Source: Sipunculus nudus (taxonomy: Eukaryota > Annelida > Sipuncula > Golfingiida > Sipunculidae). From it: a DNA stretch of 64,000 nucleotides. Where the stretch lies: positions 55,100,917-55,164,916 of the forward strand of contig CM049319.1 in NCBI GenBank assembly GCA_026874595.1, given 5' to 3'. A program made the translations under genes and the position numbers. Within the stretch, counting starts at the first letter, position 1. Each line of letters opens with the position of its first letter. Below, in pieces: positions 11,131-23,854 of this stretch. The notes beneath the pieces are model-generated. The model had not been told where the DNA came from and searched no databases. It saw only the letters and a program-made list of their open reading frames with translations.

Positions 11131-12700
11131 ACTTCGAGCGATATATTCTTCAAGTTTCATATAAATACAGATTCGAACTTCCCTTGGATTCGAAATTATA
11201 AAAAAAATCAGCCAATGAAACCAAAATTTCTGTAATGTTATAGTACAGAAAAGACAAAATATCGCTTTTGCAGAAATTGCGAATGGTTCCCGGCTCATAT
11301 TTGCGCTTAGCGCTCATCGAAACGTATAGCTTAAATCTGGCTTTATTGGCAAAGGGTTTTATTGATGGTAGAACTTGCAACCTACAGGTGGCAACCACAC
11401 ATGCGTATACAGCACGTATGCGTTTCGTTTGCGTATGCAGCTCGAAATCGCACACACATCCTCTTGGACTGACTCCATATATGCGTTTGCATTACGTGTG
11501 CGTATATATACGTCTGCAGAACGTTCCGATCGCTCAGGGAAGGGATTTTAAACGCATACGCATGCTAGCGGACGGGGAAGTTCCATACTGACGTCAGTGC
11601 TTGTCCTCGGTTTTGTTGATTGTCATCAGATTGATCAGAAACTAATGATGAAAAGGCAGGTTTATATCTTTTGGTGTAATTCCGTGGCAAAGAAATAACT
11701 TCGGCCTCTATAGTTGCTCTGTCTTGAGTAAAATTAACGCAAAAAAGTATATCCGGATTTTTCAAATGCATTTGTTTCGTCACTCGCCATGTGAAACCGG
11801 GTCACTAAAGCGTAACGGTGATTTTTTTTTCATGAAAAATATGCACTAACACATAACTGATTAGGAGATTCCGAGGGAGGTTTCCGACTCCGACTGCAGA
11901 ATCTAGTTTGTTAGTACACAGTCGCTCGAATCCCTATTTGTGGTTGTGTTTTTTTTTTCGAGTAATGGACGATACTGCACTATATATAGAGTATATAGTA
12001 GTGCTTCACGTACGGAGATATGTATCACTATAGAGGCGTTATATGCACTGTTTCTTCACATTTCCCCCTGAAATAGGGAATCGAACGACTGTGGTTAGTA
12101 GAATCCTAATCAGTTTGAAGATGTAATGGTATTTTATTTTCAAGTTTCAAAGATCCTAGAGATTGCGGATCCACTAAAAATATGTGCATCCCTACCCCCA
12201 CCCCGAACTTTGTCTCAGTTAACCTCCTGTTGGGGAAAGTGTGGGGATCAATGGGGATTAGAGTGATAACGTGACCGCAAACTGCACAATATATGCTCTG
12301 AGGCCAGTGAAAAATCTCAAAGGCGCCTCCTGAAAAAACGTGACAGGCATGGAAAAACCTAACGCACAAAAGAAATAGGGGCACATATTGGGGAAATAAC
12401 AATTTTTATTAATAACCGGCTAGGCAGCTTAATAAGGCATAATCCCCACCCCCATCCCACACCCAAATAAAACAAACTTATCCTAGAAGTACCTACCGCT
12501 GATGCATGTGCCGAATTTCGAAGGTCAAATTATAACGGAAGATGGTAAACCTTTGTTTAGAAGAAACCCAACTGCGTATTAATAATTTATATTTTGCTGC
12601 ATACTGCATACGAATGAATGGAATCAAAGGTGTCAGTTTCCCAGCTGCATGACGCATACGTACCGCATACGCGTGTATGAAACTATAGCTTCAGACTTAC
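11131..12700. other. Intron sequence, nothing firm
   Basis: Remaining part of the exon 13-12 intron. Apart from the scattered TACGCATACGC-like words noted above, no feature is supported; the 100-codon open frames on both strands at 11150-11591 overlap each other and look non-coding. Confidence 0.4.
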
Positions 12701-12815
12701 CTTTAGTGGCCTTGTACTGAGCCAGAGGGACACGCTTGCCCGTCTTAATGTTAAGTCGTGTTGACCCGTGACATTGAGGCGAAGGCAACAAGAAATAGTC
12801 ATCGCCTTCCAACAA
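12701..12815 (-). CDS. Exon 12: membrane-proximal ectodomain
   Basis: The acceptor acgttttttctag is strong and the donor AAAG|GTAAGT is canonical. Phase 0 to phase 1. It reads LLEGDDYFLLPSPQCHGSTR then LNIKTGKRVPLAQYKATK. One cysteine. It is the last globular-looking segment before the stalk exon. Confidence 0.88.
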
Positions 12816-12896
12816 CTAGAAAAAACGTACAATTGTAGATAATACTTGTCACCATCACCATAACCATCTGTTTCCAGACCTTTTTTTTTTAAAGGA

Positions 12897-15043
12897 ACAA
12901 GTGGCCCATGGGACATGACGCTCAGCTAAATTTGACTGGGTGCTCATTTCTTTTATTTTTGTTATATATTGTCTGTGAGAATAGCCTATGGCTAATGAAT
13001 AATAAAAAAATCAAGATTCATAGGAGACCTGCCCTGTAATCCAATGGATTTCACAATAGAGGGTTCCAAGGAAAATGGATACAATCTGTACCTTGTCTGT
13101 CTGGGTGCTCAAAATCATGTATCTGGTCCATAGTAGGCTGAATATAGGTCAACATGATCCAATCTCAGGTTTCCATGGAGAACTGCAAAGGATTTCCCTG
13201 AATGTCATGTAAGAAGAGTCTAGGGCTAATGGATACAATTTGTGCCCTGTGTGACTGCTAAAAATCATGTTTCTGGTCAGTAGCTTGCAGAATATAGGTC
13301 ACCATGACCTAATTTCAGGTTTCCAAGGAGGTTTGCCTAGAACCTCCTAGGATGTTGCGTAAGAAGATTCTATTGTCTATTGGATACAATTTGTGCCTAG
13401 TCTGCCTGTCTGGATGCTCATATGACATCTTTTCCTAAAGGTCGCAAAATATAGGTCACGGGGACCTAATTTCAGTTTTCAAAGGACTTTGCCAAGGCCA
13501 ACTCAGAATGTCACATTAGTAGATTCTAGGACCAAACATATACAACGTCAGCCCTATCAGACTTTCTGGGTGCTCAAAATCCTGTTTCAGCCTGTAGGTC
13601 ACAAAATATAGGTCACCATGACCTAAATTCAGGTTTCAAAGGAGATTTGCCTAGAACCTCCCAGGATATTGTGTCAGAAGATTCTAGGACTAATGGATAC
13701 ATTTTTTGCCTTTTCTGTCTTGGTGCTTAAAATTATTTTTCAGCCCAACAGAACATGGGTCACCATGACCTAATTTCAGGTTTCCTAGGACATTTCACTA
13801 GGACCTCCCTCAATGTTACAATAAAAGATTCCAGGCCCAATAAATACAATTTGTACCCTGTGTAACTGTCTAGGTGCTAATATGACTTCTTTTCCTATAG
13901 GTCACAAAATATAGGTCATGGTGACCTAATTTCAGTTTACCATGGACTTTGCCATGGATATTTAAGAAAGTTACACAAGAAGATTCTAGGCCTAACAAAT
14001 ACAATGTGTGCCCTGCCTGACTTTCTGGATGCTCATAATCCTGTTTTCCGCCTGTAGGTCACAAAATGTAGTTCACCATGACCTAATTTCAAGTTTCCAA
14101 AGAGATTTGCCTAGAACCTCCAAGGATGTTGCGTTAAAAGATTCTAGGCCTAACAGAAACAATTTTTGCCCATCTGACATTCAGGGTACTATAAATCATG
14201 CTTTTGGCCTGTAGGTCACAAAAAATATGTCACAATGACCTAATTTTAGGTTTCCAAGGAGATTTTCCTAGAACCTTCCAGGATATTGTGTGAGAAGTTT
14301 CTAGGCCGAACAGGTAGAATTTGTGGCCATCTGACATTCAGGGTGTTTATTCAACATCTTTTTCCTATAGGTCGCAGAATATAGGTCATGGTAACCTTAT
14401 TTCAGGTTTCCAAGAACAATTTCCTAAGATCTCCCTAAATGCAACGTATGAGGTTTGTAGGCCTAATGGATACAAATTGTGCCCTATCTGACTGCCTGGG
14501 TGCTCAAAATCATAATTTTGGCCTGTAGATCACAAAATATAGGTCACCATGACTTAATTTCAGGTCTCCAAGGAGATTTGCCAAGAAACTCCTCGGATAT
14601 TGTGTGAGAAGATTCTAGGCCTAACAGATAGGATTTGTGGCTATCTGACATTCGTTGTGTTTATACAACATCATTTCCTCTAGGTTGCAGAATATAGGTC
14701 AGGGTTACCTTACTTCAGGTTTCCAAGAAAAATTGCCCCCGATCTCCCTAAATGCATCGCATGAGATTTCTAGGCCTAATGGATACAAATTGTGCCAAAT
14801 CTGACTGTTTGGGTGCTTAGAATCATGTTTTCAACCCGTAGGTCACAAAATATACACCATGACCTAATTTCGGGTTTCCAAGGAGATTTTCCCAGGACCT
14901 CTCTGGATGTACAGTTAGAAGTTTCTAGGTCAAACGGTTACATTTTGTGCCCTGTTAAGGACGGACGGCCGGATGGCCGGACGGACGCCGGACAAAGAGT
15001 GATCGCTTTAGCTCAGATGATTTACAGTCAGCTTAGCTAAAAA
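12897..15043 (+). mobile_element. Array-type dispersed element, family 1 copy b (full length)
   Basis: The left end is ACAAGTGGCCCATGGGACAT then GACGCTCAGCT. The body is about a dozen diverged monomers of about 155-165 bp, each carrying TATAGGTCACCATGACCTAA, TTTCAGGTTTCCAAGGAGAT, GAAGATTCTAGGCCTAA and TTGTGCCCT. Then comes a GGACGGCCGG-type microsatellite at 14958-14992. The right end is GATCGCTTTAGCTCAGATGA..TTTACAGTCAGCTTAGCTAAAAA, an imperfect hairpin. No protein is encoded. Structure and monomer length resemble bivalve pearl/Helentron-associated elements. Confidence 0.7.
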
Positions 15044-16590
15044 TGCTGCATTTCTGACAACGCTATATGGGGGTAATGAGCTGCCTTGGCGGAGGTCTGG
15101 GCAATCTGAGTTCAAATTTCTAGTTTAAAATATTCTTTTATTTTTTCCCAAATATAACATAAACTCTTCCTCTTGGACCTCTACATAATCTGAAAACAGT
15201 TTTTTTTAGATTTCCTAAAACTTGTTGTTAGTCTAAAGATTTTAAATATATTTTAAGGGTTTTATATATCCCAACTTTAGACCATTTATGATTGAAAACC
15301 TGACACTAACAGAAATAGAACTGTGATCATATGCATTTAACGCTTTATTTATTTTTGTGGCTATGTATCTCTTATGTTGAGCATTTATACAGATAAATGT
15401 AAAAAAAAACTTTATTCATGTGCGTAAAATGTTAATTTCGAAATTAAACCATAAAATCATCATTTTAAAGGTGAGCACACCAAATAAAAGCAAGTCTAGG
15501 GGTTTAACCCATATTATACCTTTGTGACTTTAAAATTATAACATTTAATATAGGCATATTATATTTGCTACAGGTGTGTGGAACAACTGACTTTTCAGAA
15601 TAGTATTTAGGGGGCAGGGGGTACGGAACCCCCCTTTATCAACCGCCACAACCTTTTTTTTTTAAGGGTTTCAGATCATTTTTTGCTTCCTGGACGCCCT
15701 ATCCCCTTTTACGGATCTTTATTTAGGATTAGTCAATAGACCTACTTTGACCCCTCCTTTTCTAAATCCTGGATCCGACCTTGCTGTTAGTCAAATACTT
15801 GGAAATGATTTGAAATATTTAAAATCTAGATAAAATCAACAAGTTTCTTTTCACACAGTTAAGATCACATTCAGCTTTCAGAATATGTACACATTGCCCA
15901 GAGAAATAGTTTCTTAAGTATTAAGGATAAACTAAAACATTTATTTCTTGTGCCCATATAACAAATGTAAGACCTTGATAAATGCCTAGAGATGATTGTG
16001 AATGACTCAAGATTTGGTTATAAAGACCCATAATTGTTAATTTGAGTCTTGTGTGAACTGAAATTACTCTGTACATACATAGGTAAATGTTCGCTCAAAT
16101 GTATTTAAAAGTTGCTTATGTAACTTTTAGATTTCTTAAGTTATTAGTGTGCCAAGTCATTGAACTGTTCAACAATTTACTGGACTATTTGATTTCAAAA
16201 TTTAAAGGAACAGTATCCCCCACATGAAAGTTTAACAAATGTTTTAAAAAGTTAAAAACTAACCTGTGTAGTAATGCATGAATAGCCATGCTGAGTCATT
16301 GTATGCAGACACAGAACATTAACATACTGAAAAAGTCGGGTCACTCAGTATGGGAATTGAACCAAGGCCTTCCGATGGTTGGTCGTTTGCTCTCTCTCAA
16401 TGAGAGGTCATTGATTTGACCAAAATAAAGTTGGATCCGAATTTTCTTTTCACTGCAGCTAAGGTAAATAACAGATGGACAGAATCTCTCATACTTTTAA
16501 AATATTTGCTTGCATATAGCCAATGGGACATATGGCATATGGGATATATATAAATCAAGTTTGAAACCAATATGTAAATCCAAAGAATGT
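15044..16590. other. Intron sequence with possible transposon remnants
   Basis: AT-rich. The text at 15045-15100 (TGCATTTCTGACAACGCTAT) also occurs at 6021-6055, so it is dispersed. A segment at about 15600-15790 with poly-G/C and AATCCTGGATCCG resembles decayed hAT-type ends but could not be bounded. Confidence 0.35.
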
Positions 16591-17750
16591 TATCACTCAT
16601 GACAAATATATGGAAAGATGACCACAGTGACCTAATGAAAAATTTGGCTTAAAATGCATCCTAAATCTTTATAAATAAGTGGGTCCTGTGACCTTGACCT
16701 TTGACCCCAAAATCATTGTTGGTGGGTCATATATGAGTAAGGTTTAAAACTAATATGTCATACAAAACTGGAGTTATAATCCGGAAAAAATATGCAGATA
16801 CATGTGACCTCGGCCTTTTACCTTGTGACTCCAATTTCAATCAATATTCCCCCTATTTTTCTGGTCAGCTATGTGTGCAAGATGGAAGGTTTCAGATGAA
16901 CTGTTTGGCTTAAAATGCATCCACAATCTTTCTAAATAAGTGGGTTTGGTGACCTTGACCTTTGACCTCATTACCCAAAAATCTTAAGGGTTTTTGCGAT
17001 AGAGGTGGGCCATATATAGGTAAGGTTTGAAATCCGTATGTCAACCCAAACTGGAGTTATCACCAGAAAACAAAATAACCAAGTACAGAAAGACGAACAG
17101 ACGGACAGACAGACACACAGACAGGGTGATTTCTATAGCGTCCACACAAGGTTTCAGGACACGAGTTGAAACCACAGTTGCAAATTTGACGGTTTCAATA
17201 TAACTTGGCATTCTAAAAATAAAGGATAAAAATCGAAAAATATAAAAAAATACAGGTGGCGCCACCAGTCTTCGGAACTGAAGAAACCAGTCATAATCAA
17301 TATATGCGTGAGGTTTCAGGACACTAGAGGAAACTGAAATTTAGAAACGGACTCAATTGCTGTCACTGGACAGTCTCAAAAAGAGGGGAAAATCGTAAAA
17401 ATTAGAAAAAAATGCAAGTGGTGCCCCCTTTTCTTCGGACATTAAAAAACCCTAGTCATGGACAATATTAAAGCCAAAAATCAGAGGAATTCATGCAAAA
17501 ATTTTAAAATTTTCAATTATTCTTGGGGGGGGGGGGGGTTACTGAAGAGTCCTACTGCTTTGAGGATATACAGTGACCTAATTTAGGTTTCCAGGGAGGT
17601 TTTTATGGACCTCTCTGGATGTTCAGTTATAAGTTTCTATGTCCAATGGTGTTAAAACTTGTCAGTCTTACAGACAGCTAGACAAGACGGACGGACGCTG
17701 CCCGATCACTATAGCACAGTTGACTTACAGTAAATAAAAGTTGACTTACA
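16591..17750 (+). mobile_element. Array-type dispersed element, family 1 copy c (left-truncated)
   Basis: The monomers carry GTGACCTTGACCTTTGACCC and CCATATATAGGTAAGGTTTG-like text as in copy a, followed by (GACA/GACG)n at 17092-17124, a G-run at 17526-17538, the CTAATTTAGGTTTCCAGGGA module, GACGGACGCTG, and a right end CGATCACTATAGCACAGTTG..ACTTACAGT with a duplicated GTTGACTTACAGT. Confidence 0.6.
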
Positions 17751-17789
17751 GTCAAAATGGAAAAAATGAAATAACGTGTTTGCACATAC

Positions 17790-17875
17790 CCAGCAGTTTC
17801 TAACGTCATCTTCACGTTTTGTTATCACCAGGTTTAGGTTGGTATCTGACGGGATGTTACCGAGTGGTGAGTATA
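17790..17875 (-). CDS. Exon 11: ectodomain
   Basis: The acceptor tcgttttag and donor TGG|GTATGT run from phase 1 to phase 0. It reads YSPLGNIPSDTNLNLVITKR then EDDVRNCW. One cysteine. It lies only about 40 bases from the end of a repeat array in the downstream intron. Confidence 0.87.
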
Positions 17876-18036
17876 CTAAAACGAAACGAAAACAGTGATG
17901 TGGGTTTGAAAATAAAAACATGTTGCCATCAGTTTTACCCTTAATCGTTTTAAAATTGAACACTTGTGGCCGAAAATTTTATTACATTAGTGTAAATGCA
18001 TCACCTGAATATTAAATAAAAATATCACACACATAT

Positions 18037-18049
18037 TATATATATATAT

Positions 18050-18101
<52 letters not shown>
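18037..18101. repeat. (AT)n microsatellite
   Basis: About 65 bases of alternating A/T with one interruption, in the exon 11-10 intron. Confidence 0.95.
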
Positions 18102-18105
<4 letters not shown>

Positions 18106-18307
18106 AGGGAAAGTATGTGCATGTGTGTGTGTGCGAAAGAGAGATGCAATTTTTATATATTACCAACTTGAACATCATGATATTGCAAGAAAAGGTGCAG
18201 TTACTTCAACAGTATTCACTGGTAGAACACTGAAATAGCATATATGTAGAACAAACAAGGTTAAAAATAATAAAAGCTGAATAAAAAATAAATATAAATT
18301 GACTCAC

Positions 18308-18478
18308 TCCCACTTAGCTCTTTTGATTCCGTGCACTTATCCATCTTAAACTCGATCTTTCCATCCTTCCTGCACCCATCATAGTTTCCTGTGCATTTAA
18401 CACCGGAAGTGACGTTTGTACCTTCGAGCGCACGCATATAGTTCAGCGACGCGTTCTTTACCGTCATCGTTGTGGTAG
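18308..18478 (-). CDS. Exon 10: ectodomain, three cysteines
   Basis: The acceptor gtctctttag and donor GGGA|GTGAGT run from phase 1 to phase 1. It reads TTTMTVKNASLNYMRALEGT, then NVTSGVKCTGNYDGCRKDGK, then IEFKMDKCTESKELSG. Three cysteines, two sequons, and a basic Lys-rich patch. Confidence 0.88.
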
Positions 18479-19208
18479 CTAAAGAGACATTAGGGGGATA
18501 CTTCATATTTACAGTTATATGTAAATTACGAAACGGACCACTACAACCCACAACTATGCCACCGATTGAACCCTATTAGCCAGCGGACAGCACCGATGGT
18601 TTTGTCACGGCATGGAACCTTTTTTTTTTAATGTGAATTTGTATTTTTGGTCATTATAACCTTTTTGTTGCAATTATATATCGGCTGACTCCTAAGGGCT
18701 AGACGGGCTCGAGGAAGTTACACCTCCTTTCAATATAACCTCCTTAAACCAATCAAGGAAAATTATAGATGTTGGACAGGTTAGTGTGGCAGTGAGAGAT
18801 ATATTTAGAACTTAACTGTAAATCCTAAAAATAATATATAGGTTGCTTGGTTAACAAATAAAGATGATGTCATATAATGATCTTGCGCTACCGTCGTAAA
18901 GGCGGCATACTACTTTTCATTTTCCCTTATGAATTACTCAAGACTTCCTTATCAGTGAATTAATTTATTTGAGCCACAGTTTAAAGCAGTATGACTTCCC
19001 TACCCTGCTTTATTCTGCAGATTCATGCTGCCATGCTAAGGTTATTGCATTTACCTGTGAATACTTTGTGTTTATTGCTACGGAATTCATCCCTGACCGG
19101 AGCCGGATCATCCTGGTACTGGTAACACCTTATGTCCTGGAAGAGTACTTCACTCTTACCTTGAGAACAAAATTGAGATTATTTTTGTTATGTATATGCG
19201 TATATATA

Positions 19209-19371
19209 CAGTAAAACTTCGAAATCACGACCATCAACAGGACCCTGAGAGGCGGTTGTCTTAGCATGGTCTGATATAAAGTGCAAAAGAAAAAGAAATT
19301 TAAGACCGTGAATTAGCGGAGGTACTTGAGGTGGTCGCAAAACCGAGGTGTTCGTTAGGCGAGGTTTTACC

Positions 19372-19372
<1 letters not shown>
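19209..19372. mobile_element. 164-bp MITE inserted at TA (mariner/pogo type)
   Basis: The left end CAGTAAAACTTCGAAATCAC and the complement of the right end (GGTAAAACCTCGCC on the other strand) form inverted repeats. TA flanks both sides (19207-19208 and 19373-19374). The interior contains complementary GACCA/TGGTC words. The right flank runs straight into a (TA)n tract. Confidence 0.6.

Positions 19373-19428
<56 letters not shown>
19373..19428. repeat. (AT)n microsatellite
   Basis: About 50 bases of alternating TA directly abutting the MITE. Confidence 0.95.
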
Positions 19429-19431
<3 letters not shown>

Positions 19432-19533
19432 GGAAATTATACATATTATACAATTTTACCTTGTATTCTTATGCTTTCCACCATAAAGGTTTTCAATAAT
19501 TTTTTAATGTTTAAAGTATTTGTTCAGATTAAT

Positions 19534-22034
19534 TAGTGGCCCATGGGCCATGACGCTCAACTGAATTCATGGAATGTTGAACAATGAGCAAAATGGCTGC
19601 CAGAGTGCAAATAAATCATGCATTTTGTGAAGTCCTAGGAATTGGTTACAGTGGGCTTTTGGAGAGATGATCACTTCATATAAACGTCTCATAAATATAA
19701 AAAAAATATGAATATGAATGTGAATATTTGAATAAAAACAAGTAGTGCCACTAGTCTAGAGAAACTGATGAAACACTCCACGATCGATATATATCCAAAG
19801 ATTCATGGCTATCAAGGCATTAGTTGTTCAGATACTGGAGCTTTCATTTCAAATATTTAAACTTATGAACCCCATAGCTTGGAGAATACGGGTAACAGAG
19901 ACCTAATTTCAGGTTTCCAAGAAGATTTTTCATGCACCTCCCTGGGTGTCAAGTGAGAAGATTCCAGGTCTAGTGGTTACGGTTTGTGCCCTGTTAACAG
20001 ATCACAGCTTCTTTGAAGGAATCAATAATAATGAAAAAAAATTCATAAAAAATAGAAAAAAATACACATGGCACCACCAGTTTACAGGAACTGATGGAAC
20101 ACTCCATGATCAATATTCATGCAAAAAATCATGGTGATCAATGCTGTAGTTATTCAGATACTTTAGCCTTTGTATCAAATTTTGGATTATTCTGGGAGGT
20201 AATTAAGAGCTCCATAACCAGTAGAATATGGGTAACAGAGACCTTGTTATAAGACGATAGCTTCTTTGAAGGTATCAAAAATAGTTGAAAAAATTAATTA
20301 AAATTAGAAAAAAAATACAGGTAGTGACACCAGTTTCGAGAAAATAAGGAACATTCTATGATCAATATTCAAGCAAAAAATCATTGTGATCAATGCAGTA
20401 GTTATTCTGATACTCGAGCTTTTGTATCAATTTTTTATTATTCTAAGGGGCACTTAAGAGCCCCATAGCTCGGAGAATATGGGTAACAGGGACCTAATTT
20501 CAGATTTCTTAGGAGATTTTTCATGGACTTCTCTAAATGTCAAGTAAGAAGATTCCATGTCTAGTTGTTACAACTTGTGCCCTGTTAACAGAAGACAGCT
20601 TCTTTGAAGAAATCTAAAATAGGGGGAAAAATCGTAAAATTATAAAAAAAAATACAGCTAGTGACACCAGTTTGCAGGAAATGATAAAACACTCTATGAT
20701 CAATATTCATGCAAAAAATCATTGTGATCAATGCAGTAGTTATTCAGATACTCGGGCTTTTGTATCAATTTTTTTATTATTCTAAGGGGCACTTAAAGAG
20801 CCCCATAGCTCGGAGAATAAGGGTAACAGGGACCTAATTTCAGATTTCTTAGGAGATTTTTCATGGGCTTCTCTTAATGTCAAGTAAGAAGATTCCATGT
20901 CTTTTGGTTATGATTTGTGCCCTGTTAACAGAAGACAGCTTCTTTGAAGGAATCTAAAAAAGGGGGAATAATCGTAAAATTAGAAAAAAATACAGGTGGC
21001 ACCACCAGTTTGCAGGAACTGATGGAACACTCCATGATCAATACTCATGCAAAAATTCATGGTGATCTATGTTGTAGTTATTAAGATAATGGAGCTTTTG
21101 TATCATTTTTTTTATTATTCTGGGGGGGGGGGGGTACTTACGAGCCTCACAGCTAGAAGAATATGGGTAACAGAGACCTAAATTCAGGTTTCCATGGAGA
21201 TTTTTCATGGACCTCAATGGATGTCAAGTAAGAAGATTCCAGGTCTAGTAGTTTACATTTGTGCCCTGTTAACAGATGACAGCTTTTCTGAAGGAAACAA
21301 AAATAGAGGCAAAATTCGTAAAAATTAAAAAAAATACAGGTGGCGCCACCAGTTTGCAGGAACTGATGGAACACTCCATGATCAATATTCATGCAAATAA
21401 AATGGTGATAAATGTAGTAGTTATTCAGATACTTGAGGTTTTGTATCAAAATTTTGATTATTCTGGGGGGGGGGGGGGTATTTACCAGCCCCATAGTTCA
21501 AAGAATATGGGTGATAGAGACATAATTTCAGGTTTCCAAAGAGATTTTTTATGGACCTCCCTGGATGTCAAGAAACAAGATTCCATATCTTGTGGTTATG
21601 ATTTGTGCCCTTTTAACAGGAGACAGCTTCTTTGGAGTAAACAAAAATATGGAAAAAATCGTAAACATTAGAAAAAATACAGGTGGCGCCACCAGTTTGC
21701 AGGAACTGATGGAACACTCCATGATCAATATTCATGCAAAAAAATCATGGTGATCAATGTACTAGTCATTAAGATACTTGATCATATGTATCAAATTTTG
21801 GATTATTCTCGGGGGTACTTACGAGCCCATAGCTCGAAGAATATGGGTAACAGAGACCTAATTTCAGGTTTCCAAGGAAAATTTTTATGGACCTCCCTGG
21901 ATGTCAAGTTTGAAGATTCCAAGTCCAGCGGTTATGATTTGTGCCCTGTTAACGGACGCCCATACGGCCGGGCAGACGACGGACAAAGGATGATCGTTAT
22001 AGCTCAGATGACTTTCAGTCAGCTGAGCTAAAAA
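19534..22034 (+). mobile_element. Array-type dispersed element, family 1 copy d (full length)
   Basis: The left end is AGTGGCCCATGGGCCATGAC then GCTCAACTGAA. The body is about eight monomers of roughly 310 bp, each with GGTGGCGCCACCAGTTTGCA, TGATGGAACACTCCATGATC, AATATGGGTAACAGAGACCT and TTTGTGCCCTGTTAACAG. Poly-G runs stand at the same monomer position at 21122-21134 and 21466-21478. Then comes a GGACG-like tract, and the right end TATAGCTCAGATGACTTTCA..GTCAGCTGAGCTAAAAA. It fills most of the intron between exons 10 and 9. Non-coding. Confidence 0.72.
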
Positions 22035-22759
22035 CGAATATCGTATTCAACTGATTCCCTCATTTTAAATAATGTTTTTTTATATCTAAAGTATATATTC
22101 AGATTAAAAACGAAAATTGTATTCAACTCATTCCTTTCTTTTGAATAAATTAAGGACATCATTTTAAACTTAACGCAGTTTTCTTTCTAATAATAAATGT
22201 TTGATTTAAATTTCTTTGTGGAATATGAGTTAAAACAAAAATAAAAAATAGATTATTCAAACAATCAGCGAGCCACATATAGGTTTGCCCATGTCAAAAT
22301 TAATGACAATATCCCCAGAATATTTTTGTTTGCCTATCTACCATGCCTCGTTTTCGTTTGAAAATTTATGTTGAAACATTCCTTGTAAGTCTATTTGATC
22401 TTAAATTAGTGGTTGCATGAAGCTTCACAAGAAAATATTCATGGAAAGCGTGGAATCTACGTTCTGTAATTGATCGGCAAGCTGGTAGTGGCAGACCAAG
22501 GATTACAAGAACTGAGGCGAAAAAGAATTACCTTGGCTAATGGAAAGAATCGCTTGAATAAATCAAATTCGATGACAGAGAGACCGATGTTCGATTATAA
22601 ATCGATTAATTTATTTTTCGCGAATAAACCGTGAAATCTACTCTATAGAATTACACCTAACATATTGACTGAGCAAATTCAGTCTAATCTGTATAAATTT
22701 AATTTCTGAAACCTTGAAAGATAAAAAATTTAAATAACAATAAAATGTGCCAAACTGAC
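22035..22759. other. Intron sequence, nothing recognised
   Basis: AT-rich; a short duplicated phrase (AAAAACGAAtaTCGTATTCAAC / AAAAACGAAAATTGTATTCAAC) lies just after the element end. Confidence 0.4.
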
Positions 22760-22824
22760 CTATTCTCCCGAGAAGTATGTTGTCATTGACCCTCTGTAGA
22801 TTGACGCACGCATATCTCTGCTGA
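22760..22824 (-). CDS. Exon 9: 65-nt ectodomain exon
   Basis: It was recognised from phase: the previous exon ends in phase 2 and the next starts in phase 1, so a bridging exon was needed. The acceptor is ttcttccatag and the donor G|GTCAGT. The first base completes TG|T (Cys); the frame then reads QQRYACVNLQRVNDNILLGR plus I. Two cysteines including the split one. The donor resembles that of exon 8 (GTCAGT). Confidence 0.82.
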
Positions 22825-23628
22825 CTATGGAAGAAACGCAAATTAACCATTAATCTAAAAATATCTATTAATATCTGCATAATTACATATCTTTCCATCC
22901 TCATGTTTTAATGAATCACGTTACAACATTCTGCTTATCCCGGGACCAAGTGGTGAGGAATTCTGAGGCTCCTGGGGATTTCACCAATTACGTGTATTTA
23001 GTTTTTCTACTGCCAGATCGAGACATTTTGCAAAAGTATAACTTCTAAAACTTGCAACCAAATTTGCAAAATATTTATGAATATTTCTAATTACTATAGT
23101 CTTTACTAAAACAAATCAGTTTTATTGACAACAATCGGCTGAGACTGTTTTGATTTCGTGCAAGATATATACATTATTTTATATTCGTCTGCTCCGTCGG
23201 TTTAAACAGTTAGAATAATAAACGTCACAACTGCTTCATCTCTAAACCATTCTAATACTGCCATATGGGCAGCACTTCTGCTAAACGATTTCTGCTTTCA
23301 GGAGATAATGTTTGTTTTACAGTATCCGGTTTGGACACGTGACCACAGGATGTGAGAAGTCTAAATTTTTTAAATCGATTTAAAAAATAATCCACAAGTC
23401 AGCAAAAGGTGGGGAGGGGACGCTTATCTCTCTTAATCTATCTCTGCTTTAAAATATCTTTAATAATTCTTTTAGGGAATTTGTGAGATAGCAAAGATTT
23501 TCAACAATACCTGGACTTCCTCATTTGCCAAAAAAAAAAAAATTGTTCAACGAAACTAAGGAGCCACGATACAATATAGTTTTTGTGTGTGGCCTTATCT
23601 GATTATAGTATAAATCAAGAATACTGAC
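22825..23628. other. Intron between exons 9 and 8, nothing recognised
   Basis: AT-rich with no repeat or coding signal; includes an A-run at 23530-23541. Confidence 0.4.
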
Positions 23629-23854
23629 CATCCAGGCCGTGGTGTTGCTGGTGTCGCACGCATTTTGTAAAACCATTTGTCAGGAGAATCAACACAGGAA
23701 AAATTAGCAAATCCCTGGACAGTGAGCTGTAACTTCGTGACGTCCACGTCGATGTTGGCGATGTCGTCTGTTCTGTATCTATAGTTACCTGCCAGTTTGG
23801 CTTCAATGAGGTTACACGATTTTGTTTGAATGAAAGTTGTTGAATTCGCCTTCC
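23629..23854 (-). CDS. Exon 8: ectodomain, longest central exon
   Basis: The acceptor tatttgacag opens phase 1 and the donor ATG|GTCAGT closes in phase 2. It reads KANSTTFIQTKSCNLIEAKL at the start, DVTKLQLTVQGFANFSCVD in the middle, and WFYKMRATPATPRPG at the end. Two cysteines, plus the first two bases of a third codon that the next exon completes to TGT. Sequons NST and NFS. Confidence 0.88.

Noticed and set aside
12897-15043. Regular array that might suggest CRISPR
   Set aside because: The monomers are about 160 bp, diverged along their whole length, with no alternating constant repeats and unique spacers; eukaryotic context.
21153-22031. Open frames of 90-130 codons within the 19.5-22.0 kb array
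   Set aside because: They follow monomer boundaries and repeat the same peptide in each unit; non-coding repeat.
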